Below, in pieces: positions 54,356 through 64,000 of a stretch of 64,000 bases of DNA. A program made the position numbers and the translations under genes. Below the pieces are notes generated by a model. The model did no database searches. It was not told where the DNA came from and worked only from the letters and a program-made list of their open reading frames with translations. Position 1 is the first letter of the stretch, and each line of letters begins with the position of its first letter. The stretch comes from Gnetum montanum (lineage: Eukaryota; Streptophyta; Gnetopsida; Gnetales; Gnetaceae): contig MNCI01004872.1 of NCBI GenBank assembly GCA_015680685.1, positions 965,882 to 1,029,881 on the forward strand, read 5' to 3'.

Positions 54356-57300
54356 TATAACAACCTATATTTTGGGTGTGTGTCTTACATGCTATTGGTT
54401 TTATATATTTTATAGTTATGTGATTTATATTTTATTTTGATGATCTTTGAGATGCATGTATTAATTAATGTTCATGTGTATATGTTTTTGTGTGTGCATG
54501 TGTTCATGTGTATATATATATATTAACATTTAGAAAATATGCTCTAATCTTATGGTTAAGTGTGGTAGGATTGCATAAGAGGTTGGTTAAAAGCATGACA
54601 TGACATGTGATCTATGCTTTTCTTAGCATTCCTATAGTATATTTTATGGCCTCATTTGTTATGTTATGTTGGTAGCTATTATATTATATTTAATTATTTT
54701 TAGTTTTTTTTAAAGAATTATTAGGATGTTTTTGGCATGATGATGTTTTTTAGTATATGCCTTTTGATTATTTTGGTATGAATGGAAGTTACATTAAAAT
54801 AGAGGAAGTTACGTGTGTGGTGAGAAGGATTTATGAAAGTATTCTTTTGGTAATTGATGGATTTATTCATTTCCTTATTTTTTTGTTAATCTTGCATTGC
54901 GTTTTCCATATCTCTTTCATTCCACACACCTTGATGATTCAAGATCACGGGGAAGAGGTACTGTGGGAGATTAAGACCTATGGAGGTGTTGGTAGATTTC
55001 TGATCAATAATGCTTTGATTGGATCCTTACTATGTTGCTCTCTTCTATTATGGATTTATTCATGTAGATTTGGAGGTGAGTAATCTTGGCTCCTTTTTAA
55101 TTGTGTATTATAGGTTTTGTGCATATGTTGTGGTATGGGTTTTGTAATTAATATCTTAGATTATGTGTGTGTCTATGTATGTGAGATATCTAAACATTGT
55201 TTTAATGATGTGAGAAGGAAGAATTTGTGATTTTAATTTAGATTATGAATTTATATAATTATTATATATACCGATGCAATTTATTAATCTAATGTTTTTC
55301 TTTCTTTTAACTAGTAATTTCCTTTCATGGATCTAGGATTTCAAGGTGTAGAGATTTACCTTGGTAGAATAGATGCTACTTAGTGAAATAATTTTATTTT
55401 ATTTTACATAAATTTGAGTTAGGATTTGAGATATAGGTTTTGGAAATCCTCATGAAAATATATAAAATTTTAAAAAAAGAAGCATCTTCAATATAGTAGA
55501 TTTTGTGTTATGAGTTAACTTTTTAGACCTATTTGAAATTATAAAAAATTTTATTATGCTATTTTATGAGGCTATATCTTTGGAATTACAAAAGATAAAA
55601 ATTTAAAATTATACATGAATATTTTTATATGTATTAGATTTTAGATACAAGTAGAGTTAATTAAGAGAATTCTTGGACTGAAATATGAATTTATCTCTCT
55701 ACACTTTGAAATTGTAATGATTTCTATGGTATAGTTTAAAAAACCTGTATCTTCCAAGCTCTAATAGAATTTGATCTGAAAATTTAACCATATATTAAGA
55801 ATAATTTTGGAATAAGCAAAAAATGATATGTCATTATGGAGTCATGATCATTTACCATCATCCACTTTTTCTTTTCTTATTTCAACTTGGTTCTATAGCC
55901 TAGATTCATGTATTAATATCTCTATATGTCTAATAGAAAGCTTTCTAATTTTTTTTATCAATACTAGCAATGGATATTAGCTTTTATGAAAATATTAAAT
56001 TTTTATCAAATTCAAAGTAATGATATAGTTATAATAATTTTACTCACTATTATGTGTGTAGACTATGATCTAATTCTAGACTTAATTTTGGAATTGATAC
56101 AGCCCTTGATATCCTATATTAAATTAAAAAGTTTGGTTATGTGCAATCATGGTTTAGATATTATACCTTGGTATTTCTATTTTTCTTGCTCTTTTATTAT
56201 TGGTGCTTGCTTTATTTCCCTTTCAACTTCATTATGCTCGATTTTGAAATTAGATTTATTAGTATGTTGACTTTGGCTTGGGGTCAATTCTTGGAACCTT
56301 TGATTATTTTGAGACATGTTAGATTTTTGGATCTTTTGCCTATTTTAGGACGTGCTGAATTGTTGGATCTCTTGTTTGTTTGTTGATGTTAGATGATGTT
56401 TTAGGTCCTTCCACCATTAATGTTTGGTTTGTAATACTTGTTTCATTACTAGATGTTTAGATGATTAGATTGATATAGGCCTTCATGCCCTATGTTAAAA
56501 TAAAAAGTTTCATAATGTATGATCATGGTTCATATATGGTACCTTGTTATTGTTGTGTTTCTATGTCTTTTATTATTGGTGCTTGGTTTAGTCTCCTTTT
56601 AACTTTGTTATGCTTGATTTTTGAAATTGGATTTACTAAAATATTAACTTTAGGTTGAGGCTAGTTGTTGAAAATTTTTCTTATTTTGAAACATGTTAGA
56701 TTTTTAAATCTTTTAGTTATTTTAATAAATGTTAGAATTTTGGATCTCTTGTATGTTTGTTCATGTTAGATGATGTTTTTGATTCCTCCACCATTAATAT
56801 TTGATTTACCATATTTGATTGATTTTGGGATGTTTGGATGATGGAGCTAGCATAGAGTTGTATGATCAGTTAAAGATGGGCTCCTTAGAGTTGTTTGGTG
56901 ATTGTTCGCTACTAGGATGCATTGGTGTAGCCTTCAGTATAGGCCCCATCCTACATGAAAGGGTGATAGCATGGCTCATTGGTCCTTTTTATTTGATGCC
57001 TCTAGAAGATTAGAGGTGAGTCTTAGTAGATACATCTAGCATTGGTATTTTGGGATGTATGAAATAAGTCTTGAATATGCTTCTCATTCAATTTGAGAAT
57101 ACTTATAAATATATATACATAGTAGTTTAATATTTGATTTGGATACACTTTTCCTTTGAAATTTGGAAAGGTACACATGACAACTTTCATACACATTTGA
57201 CACTAAGTGCGGTGTGTGCTAGTCTCCTTTTTTGCAAGTTTATGGGTAGAGTGGTAATTTGTTTAAGTTAGAAATATTTGGTTTGTATTGATATGGTGGT

Positions 57301-58081
57301 ATGAGCTTGGTTATTGATTTGGTATCTTTTCTAATATGTTGAACTTGGAAAATCATGGTACTAGTAATTTTTGGTGGTTGGATGTTTCATTATACACTTA
57401 TTTGCTTAATTAAATGTTCTTAAGCTAATATGTTTTGTAGGAAAACCATGCTTACCTAGATCTCATAAGATCTATCCATTCATCATTCGGAGATGGCGAT
57501 AAGATCTTTCACTTGGTTTTATAATGATATTTCCTTTTCATTATAGGTTAATTAGAGTGGATGGATATTGGAGATATTGGATGATTCAATAATTTGATTC
57601 TAGAAGGATTTATGGTGTTATATTCCTAGATTTGATCTTGGGCTATTTATGTATTAAAAATTTTAGCATTATGTTAGACATTATTGGATTTTTCTAACTT
57701 TTAGATTCATCTGTTTTGTATGGGCTAGACATTTGAAATTATGTTGATCATATATTTATAAATATTTAGATTTGTAGTTTATTTATTCATCTTCTCCATT
57801 GGTATATTATTTTTAAATAAATGATTTATTTTATTTTCTATCTAGTTAGATTTAGTTTTTAGTATATATGATTAATATAATTTTTTTATTTACATATTCT
57901 TTCTATTTTGTTATTTAGTTTCATTTCTTTTCTTGGATCATGGATTTACACTAGGTTCCTTTTAATTTCTTTCTATGTGTACTTTGTTCATTATCTTGCT
58001 TCTTATCATGGTCAACATTTATTAGGATTTTTATCCAATGTAATGGTTTCCAATAGAAGGCTTAGGTAGAAGGGCATTACA
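54356..58081 (+). repeat. E7 5' LTR (~3.7 kb)
   Basis: Starts TATAACAACC (probably from TGTAACACCC). Parallel to 62100-64000 with a stretch of about 0.9 kb (about 54840-55760) absent from the right copy and a ~376-base tandem duplication (56126 and 56502 give the same sequence) present only here. Confidence 0.8.
56093..56825 (+). repeat. ~376-bp tandem duplication inside E7 5' LTR
   Basis: AAAAAGTTT...TCATGG, ATTATTGGTGCTTG and GATGATGTTTT recur with a period of about 376 bases; the 3' LTR has one copy at about 62945-63250. Confidence 0.8.
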
Positions 58082-58690
58082 AGCTAGTGTCAGAGAGTAA
58101 GTTTGTTGATTTCCTCTTTGTGTTGTTATGTCTAGCAATGGAAAGTACTAGAAATAGATGTGGTCATACTAGGAGGGAAAATGTTGGACTTAGCAATCCA
58201 ACACCAAGCACTAACCCCATTCTTAATTGAATGGAGGAACCATTGATAGATTCCCAATAATAGCTTGTCACTTTGGTTCCTACTCTTACATAGGATGGGG
58301 AGATCAACCAAGTAGATATCAACTGCTATTTGTTCTAGTTCCTTTGTTAGCATATGGAGAAATTTAGTTTAACATCATCATAGGTTGCTTTTTCAAGTAG
58401 TTAGATGCTTGGGTTTGATGAATCAATGTCTTGATTAAGGCCTTTTCATTAACTTTGTTGGTGGCTATGTAGTTATTTTGGATCAAGTCTACAGGTCCAT
58501 ATCCTTGGTAATTTAGAATATCACTTTGTTTAGTGATATCCACATCATGAACCTAAGAGATTGTGATGTTATCTTTGATATGAATTAATTATCTCACTAT
58601 TAGGAAAATTTAGATTTTTATCATCAAGTACTCTCCTTAGTGATAGATGATGATGTTACTATAATAGTGCATATTTGGCTACACAAGGTT
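58082..58690 (+). pseudogene. E7 gag/protease remnant
   Basis: Follows the primer-site remnant. It may start at the ATG at 58129 (MSSNGKY) with Arg-rich sequence, but I see no clear gag domain or zinc knuckle, and it is far too short for gag plus protease. Judged only by position. Confidence 0.35.
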
Positions 58691-59560
58691 AAGTTGGATC
58701 TTGTGTCTTTAAGATATTTTCATCCTTTGTTGAGGAAGGATCATTCTTATTTTGTATTTTAATGAGTGATCTTCCCTTATCATTAGAGATTAATTAGATT
58801 CTTACTCACTTGTGAATTCCTTGATGTTTTCTATTTCAAGTTACCTAATCTACCTCAAGGGCATGATGTTGAGTTTGACATCTCTCTCTAATATTTTTCT
58901 AAATCTATTTCTAAGATCCCACACAAGATGTTCCCTATCAAGTTACTAAATTTGAAGATTCAAATTTAGGAGTTACTTGGTAAGAGCTTGATTCATCTAA
59001 GTGTGTCTCCTTGGGGTGCTCCTATCATCTTTGAAAAGAAGAAGAATGGTAGTCTATGGTTATATACTTATTAATAATAGTTGAACCAAGTGATAGTGAA
59101 GAACAAGTACCTATTGCAACACACATGGTTTATGTGATTGGTTGATGAAAGAATGGGTATTCTATAAAATATATCCAAAGTTAGGATATTACCAAGTCTA
59201 CATCAAAGAGAATGATGTTTCCAAGATAGTGTTCAAGACATGGTATGGATATTATGAATGCTTTGTGTTGTCATTTTGACTCACTAATGCATGTAATGTA
59301 TTAATGTAACTCATGAATAGTATCATGAGGTCATTCTTGGACCAGTTTATTATCTTGTTCATCAATATTATTTTTATGTACTATTTGTCTTAGTAGTTAC
59401 ATGAACAACATATAAAGAACAACTTGTAGATACTTAGAGAACATTAATTATTCCCATAACCTTCTAAGTGTTCCTTTTGATGCCATGAGATCTAGTTTTT
59501 AAGGCATGTTATTTTAGAGGCTAGTATAGTGATGGATCTTCCTAAAATATTAGTTATTTG
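58691..59560 (+). pseudogene. E7 reverse transcriptase, broken
   Basis: Chromovirus RT. Pieces in order: a LP..PQGHDVEFDISL-like entry (about 58845-58885), [19 protein letters not shown] (about 58936-58995), [19 protein letters not shown] (about 59002-59060), SKIVFKTWYGYYECFVLSFG (split, 59220-59280) and MNSIMRSFLDQFIILFINII (about 59310-59370), where the catalytic YxDD box has decayed. Best match is the Tekay/Del type of plant chromovirus. Several frameshifts. Confidence 0.8.
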
Positions 59561-60170
59561 AAATTAACCTATTTTCAAGGATGTTGGTAAGGTTTTTCAT
59601 TTTCTTGGATTGGTAGGTTATTATAAAAGATTTGTTAATAAATTCTTTCACATTACTGCATCCCTTATGAAGCTATTTTAGAAATATGTTGATTTCTTAT
59701 GAAATCTACATTGTTAGGATACCTTTGATAAACTTAAGAGTATACTGATCTTGACTTACATTTTGATTTCACCTACCCTAGGTAAACCATTCAACATTTT
59801 TACTGATGCATTAGAAGAGGGTTATGGGTGTGTACTCATGCAAAAGAGAAACATGGTAACTTATGCCTTATGATGGTTAAATCCATATGAGTTATGCTCT
59901 CTTACAAATAATCTTAAGTTTGGAGAGGTGATGTTTATATAAAAGGTGTGGCACCACTACATGTTCGAGGAGTAGTTGACAATTTGGATGGGTCATAAAG
60001 GATTATAGTATTTGATGAATCAACCATAGTTAAACCTACATTAGAGGAGGTGGATTGAGCTATTTACTAATTTTAATTTTACCATCTAATATAAAATAGA
60101 CAAAAGAAATGTTGTTGCAAATTCCTTGAGCCATGTGGCTAGCAAGATCCATAGTTTTGTGACCCAATTT
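59561..60170 (+). pseudogene. E7 RNase H, broken
   Basis: Continues from RT with VGKVFHFLGLVGYYKRFVNK (about 59583-59645), then LGKPFNIFTDALEEGYGCVL with the first Asp (about 59780-59840), HYMFEE, FTNFNFTI and KRNVVANSLSHVA (about 60100-60140). Chromovirus order kept; stops present. Confidence 0.75.
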
Positions 60171-61830
60171 GATGATTAGTGGGATTTGCGCAAAGTAGCA
60201 ATGCAATTCTTGATGTAAGTAGCTTAAGAAATCTAGTGATTATTTGGTATAAAATTTTATGTGTTTGAGTTGGTTCATAATAAGTATCAAATATGTGTAG
60301 TTGATTGCCTATGATAGAATTTGTTGGAAGAAGCTCATCTTAGTAAACTTCAAATGCATTCAAGTAGCAATAATATGTACCAGATGCTGAAGAGGTTGTA
60401 CTAGTGGCTAAGCATGAAGAAATAAGTTCAATAATTCATGCTAAATTTTTAATTTATCAACATGTTAAACTTAAGAACTAGTGACTAAGTGGCTACTTGC
60501 ACCCTCACATTATTCTAGAGTAGAAGGGGAAGGTTATTCTTATGAATTTCATTACCAATTAACCTTATACTAGGGATGGAAAGGATGCTATTCTTGTTAT
60601 TATGGACTTGTCAACTAAGTTTGTGAGATCTCATTCCCGAATGTTGTAAAAACATGTTTGTTCATTTCTTAATCCATTGCATTCATCATAGTATAATGAA
60701 AACACCATAAAATACTTGATAAATGAATGAATGATACACGGAATAGGCAAGAAAAATAGAGAAAAATTTTATTAATAAGAGTGATATACTATAACTCCCT
60801 TTATGTTAGGTTCCCATGCCACTTAAGCCTTAGAGGCAATCTGGCACTGCCACCCTAGTTAGGATGTCAAGCTAAAGGTGTGATTAGTCCCTTCTTTTCC
60901 CACTTTACCCAACTCTAGTTACTTGCCTTTCCAAGATCTACAACTCCATGAAACCATGATCTCTAAATCTAGCCTTAAATGGCATAGATCAAGCCCATTC
61001 CTAAAAGATACATGAATAATTGTAACTCCTCATAATGAGGCACCCTTTCATGTGAAGGTTAATTACATTTTAACAATATCTTTTCACCCTTAACAAGGGA
61101 TGGGATGTTACAAAGTCATCTCATTTCCTAGCTATGAAGACATTGACCAATGTGAAGGATGTTACATAGTTATTTATCTTTATGATTATAGAATTTTACA
61201 ACATTCCTCCCAAGATTGTCTCATATTGTGATGACAAATTCACTTCTTATTTTTGTTGTATGTTCTTTGATAGCCTATGTACTAGGTTTAATTTAAGTTT
61301 AGTTTATCATCCAAAGACTAATGAATGTATTGAGAGAGCCAACTAGGTTTTGGTGGACATACTTGGTATTGTGCTTTATAGTTTTAGATAGTTGGGTTAG
61401 TCCATTATCATTGATAGAGTTTTTGTATAGCAATAGCTATTAGGCAAGTTTGAAGTCACTATCATATAAAGTCTTGTAGGGGATGTCCTATAGGACTTCC
61501 TTACATTGGGATGCAATCGAGGATAGATAAGGTATTAGTTCATATGTTTTGTTGAGAATGACTAAGTAGGTTAGAAGGATTCACAAGCTGTTTAAAATAG
61601 CTTAGGATCATTAGGTGATCTATGCAAATTGTAGAAGAATATTTCTCAAGTTTTTAGTTAGTAATAAGATGGTTGTTCATGTCTCATCACTAAAGGGCTT
61701 GATACATTTTGGCTAGAAAGGCAAGCATGCACCTTGTTACGTTAGGTTGTTTAACATTCTTCAACATATAGGAGAGTTTTCATATCATGTTATTTTGTGT
61801 CCATATCTTTTAAGCAAGCATGATGTATTT
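60171..61830 (+). pseudogene. E7 integrase, broken and split by S3
   Basis: N-terminal part: LLEEAHLSKLQMHSSSNNMY and MLKRLY.WLSMKK (about 60325-60420), then VIMDLSTKF (about 60597-60621). After S3: SHFLAMKTLTNVKDVT (about 61120-61165), PPKIVSYCDDKFTSYF with a catalytic Asp (about 61208-61255), NLSLVYHPKTNECIERAN with the Glu (about 61290-61345) and a later VAHVSSLKGLIHFG-like end (about 61670-61720). Removing S3 restores the order. Confidence 0.75.
60622..61112 (-). repeat. S3: solo LTR related to E6
   Basis: 491 bases, on the minus strand TGTAACATCCC to GAGATCTCACA. Flanks AAGTT (60617-60621) and AAGTC (61113-61117), a target duplication with one change. Shares blocks with the E6 LTR (GGTAAAGTGGGAAAAGAAG against GGTTAAGTGGGACAAGAAG; GATTGCCTCTAA). 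No interior remains. Confidence 0.85.
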
Positions 61831-62087
61831 TATGTCTTCATGCTACAAAGGTATGTTTTCGATGATAGTTAGGTTGTCAATTAGATTGAGGTATAGCTTC
61901 AAGCTAATGCCTCATATGTAGAGCATCTCATTAGGATTATGGACTAGATGGAACATTAGTTGCACAATAGGATTATGCCCATGATGAAGGTCTTATGAAG
62001 TCATCATGATTTCTAGGAGGCTACTTAGAATCTTGAGTATGATTTATGTTATTCCCATCCTAAGATCATCTAGGAGGTAGATTCTTA
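61831..62087 (+). pseudogene. E7 chromodomain-like C terminus, broken
   Basis: EHLIRIMD.MEH.LHNRIMP, then MKVL.SHHDF.EAT, parallel to the 'RIMDRK...VKVLWRNH..EEATWE' tail of plant Tekay/Del chromovirus integrases. Ends next to the polypurine tract. Confidence 0.65.
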
Positions 62088-62099
62088 AGGTAGGAAGGA

Positions 62100-64000
62100 T
62101 ATAAAAACCCATATTTTTGGGATCCTTGGTATGTATGACATTTTATGAAGTTTGTGTCTCTTATGCTTGCATGTGTATCTTACATGTTCTCACTTTGATA
62201 TATTTTATGGTTATGTGATTTATATTTTTGCTAATGAGTTTTGAGATACATGTATTAATTAATTTTCATGTGCATATTTTGGTATTTATATGTGTATTTA
62301 TTACCATTTAGTAGATGTGAACTAATCCTATTGTTGAGTGTGTAGGATTTCACAAGAGGTTGGTTGAAAGCATGATAGGGCATATGATCTATGGTGTACT
62401 TGATATTTCTAGAGTATATTTTATGATATTTTTTGTTATGTTATGTTAGTAGCCATTATATTTAATTTAATTAGTTTTTGTTTTTTTGAGGATTGTTAAC
62501 ATATTTTTGAGATGATGATTTTTCTTTAGTATATGTCTTTGGTATGTGTGAAAGTTATGTGAGAATAAAAGAAGTTATGTGTGTGTGGTAAGTATTCATT
62601 GTTAGATTTTGATCTAAAACTTTCATTGTATGTTTTGATGAATGCTATATTGGACATAAATTTTGAATCAACCAAAAATGGTATGTAGTTATATAGTTAT
62701 TATTCATTCACTATTAGCCATATATTTTGTTGCTATTTTGGCTTGATTATGTAAGCCTATTTCATGGCTCAATATCTATGTATGTCTAATAGATATCTCA
62801 AATTTTTAACCAAGAATAGGTATGGATGTTATATTTTATAAATTTCTGAAATTAGTATCAAAATAAAAGCAATGATAGAGTTATAATAATTTTACTAATT
62901 ATTATGTATTTAGACTATGATCTATTTCTAAACTCAATTTTGAGATTGATAGAGGCCTTGATACCCTATGTTAAAATGAAAAGTTTGATTATGTGTTTTA
63001 ACCTCTTTTAGTCTTGATGCTTGGTTTAGTCTTATTTTGACTTTGTTATGCACAATTTTTAAAATTGGGTTGATTAATATGTTGACATTGGCTTGGGGTT
63101 TACTGTTGGATCTTTTGCTTATTTTTGGACATTTTAGATTTTTGGATCTCTTGGATATTGTGGGACATGTTATATTGTTGAATATATTGGTTGTTTATTC
63201 ATGTTAGTTGATGTTTTGGGTACCTCCACCATCACTGTTTGCTTTTTCATGTTTAGTTGATTATTGGGTGTTTGGATGATGGAGTTAGTATCAAGTTGTG
63301 TGGTTGGTTGAAGATGGAATTATTGGAAATATTTGGTGATTAACCCCCATAGGGATGCATCAATGTGGATTTAAGTATAGGTCCCATACTACACAAGAGG
63401 ATGATTCCATGGCTCATTGATCCTATTTGTTTGATGACTCTCGAAAGTTAGAGATGAGTCTTGGTAGACATGTCTAGCACTGGTATTTTGGAAATGTATG
63501 AAGTGAGTCTTGGAGAAGGTTTTTTATAATTTGAGAATAATAAATCCATGCACATGGTATTTTAATATTTGGTTTGGATACATTTTGTCTTTGAAATTTA
63601 GATAAGTACATATGACAACTTTGCTACACATTTTACACTAAGTGTGGTGTATGTTAGCATTATTGTTTGTAGGTTGATGACTAGAATGATAAATCGTTTG
63701 AGTTAGAAATGTTTGGATTGGATTGATATGGTTGTATGATCTTGGTTATTGGTTAGGTGCTTTTGATAACATGTTAGATTTGGAAAATCATGGTATTGAT
63801 AATGTGTGATGGTTGGATGTTTGGTTATATACTTTGTTTGTTTGATTAGATATTCTTGAACTAATATGTTTTGCATGATAGTCATGCTCATTTAGCTCTC
63901 ATTAAATCTACCCATTATTTAGTTAGAAAATATGCTAAGGCTTCTCACTATGTTTTATATTAATATCTCCTTTTATTACAAGACAATCCAAGTGGGTGGA
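62100..64000 (+). repeat. E7 3' LTR, cut by window end
   Basis: Starts TATAAAAACCC. Parallels the left LTR up to about 57560, so roughly 0.5 kb lies beyond the window. Confidence 0.85.

Larger units (their letters stand above)
54356..64000 (+). mobile_element. E7: chromovirus with very long LTRs, split by S3
   Basis: Direct repeats starting at 54356 and 62100 enclose 4 kb of coding relic in the order RT, RNase H, integrase, chromodomain-like tail. The first LTR ends GGGCATTACA and is followed by a primer-site remnant (TAGTGTCAGAGA, initiator-Met type). A purine tract (AGGTAGGAAGGA) stands before 62100. The right LTR runs past the window. Gag and protease are mostly gone. S3 interrupts the integrase. 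Confidence 0.85.

Noticed and set aside
54757-55083. 108-codon hydrophobic frame in the E7 LTR
   Set aside because: Lies inside an LTR and in the part missing from the other LTR; no homology recognised.
55986-56386. Two overlapping frames of 80-94 codons
   Set aside because: AT-rich LTR sequence; the duplicated copy and the right LTR do not keep the frame.
1-64000. Search for tRNA genes, intact host genes, CRISPR-like arrays or organelle DNA
   Set aside because: None seen. Direct repeats are all explained by LTRs or short tandem arrays, and no cloverleaf with an anticodon arm was recognised by eye.

Overview
The window is intergenic DNA from a large, repeat-rich plant nuclear genome. I find no intact host gene and no bacterial-type gene organisation. 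Evidence for a plant: Ty3/gypsy LTR retrotransposons of the Athila/Tat type (tRNA-Asp-like primer sites, TGATGAG...CTCATCA LTR ends) and chromovirus type (initiator-Met-like primer sites), plus a plant-like 5S rRNA piece. The species cannot be named from the sequence. I label the elements E1 to E7 and the solo LTRs S1 to S3.

Layout. E1 (1-5733, +) is the youngest: a gag-only, non-autonomous Athila-like element with a 1.97-kb open gag frame and LTRs that differ by about 4% by eye over the visible 319 bp. E2 (6124-10878, +) is a decayed chromovirus whose 5' LTR is fused to an inverted Athila gag piece and whose 3' LTR is split by E3. E3 (10879-20966, +) is a full-length decayed Athila-like element with a perfect ATTAG target duplication. 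20972-23940 holds no recognised gene. E4 (23941-49758, -) is a large Athila-like element carrying four later insertions: E5 (24083-30032, -, a second gag-only element, inside E4's 3' LTR), solo LTR S1 (31718-32787, in the third ORF), solo LTR S2 (38659-39622, in RNase H) and E6 (41199-46217, +, just after the protease). A LINE relic lies at about 50640-52700. E7 (54356 to beyond 64000, +) is a chromovirus with LTRs of about 3.7 kb; its integrase is split by solo LTR S3.

Most interesting content. E6 has LTRs, a primer site, a polypurine tract and a 5-bp target duplication, but I recognise no gag or pol in it. Instead it carries an intron-free relic of a host endonuclease/exonuclease/phosphatase (CCR4/PDE12-like) gene, a 5S rRNA fragment and a 22-bp minisatellite. 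This looks like a retroelement that captured several host sequences. E1 and E5 form a gag-only family. All four Athila-type elements share an 11-bp TGTGATTRYAG acceptor-like motif just before the third-ORF start or its remnant, which suggests this ORF is expressed by splicing. The LTRs of E1, S1 and S2 carry arrays of GATATC palindromes and variable numbers of an internal subrepeat.

Almost every frame except the E1 gag is broken by many stops and shifts. Coordinates of pseudogene domains are approximate. LTR ends were placed by comparing the two copies by eye.
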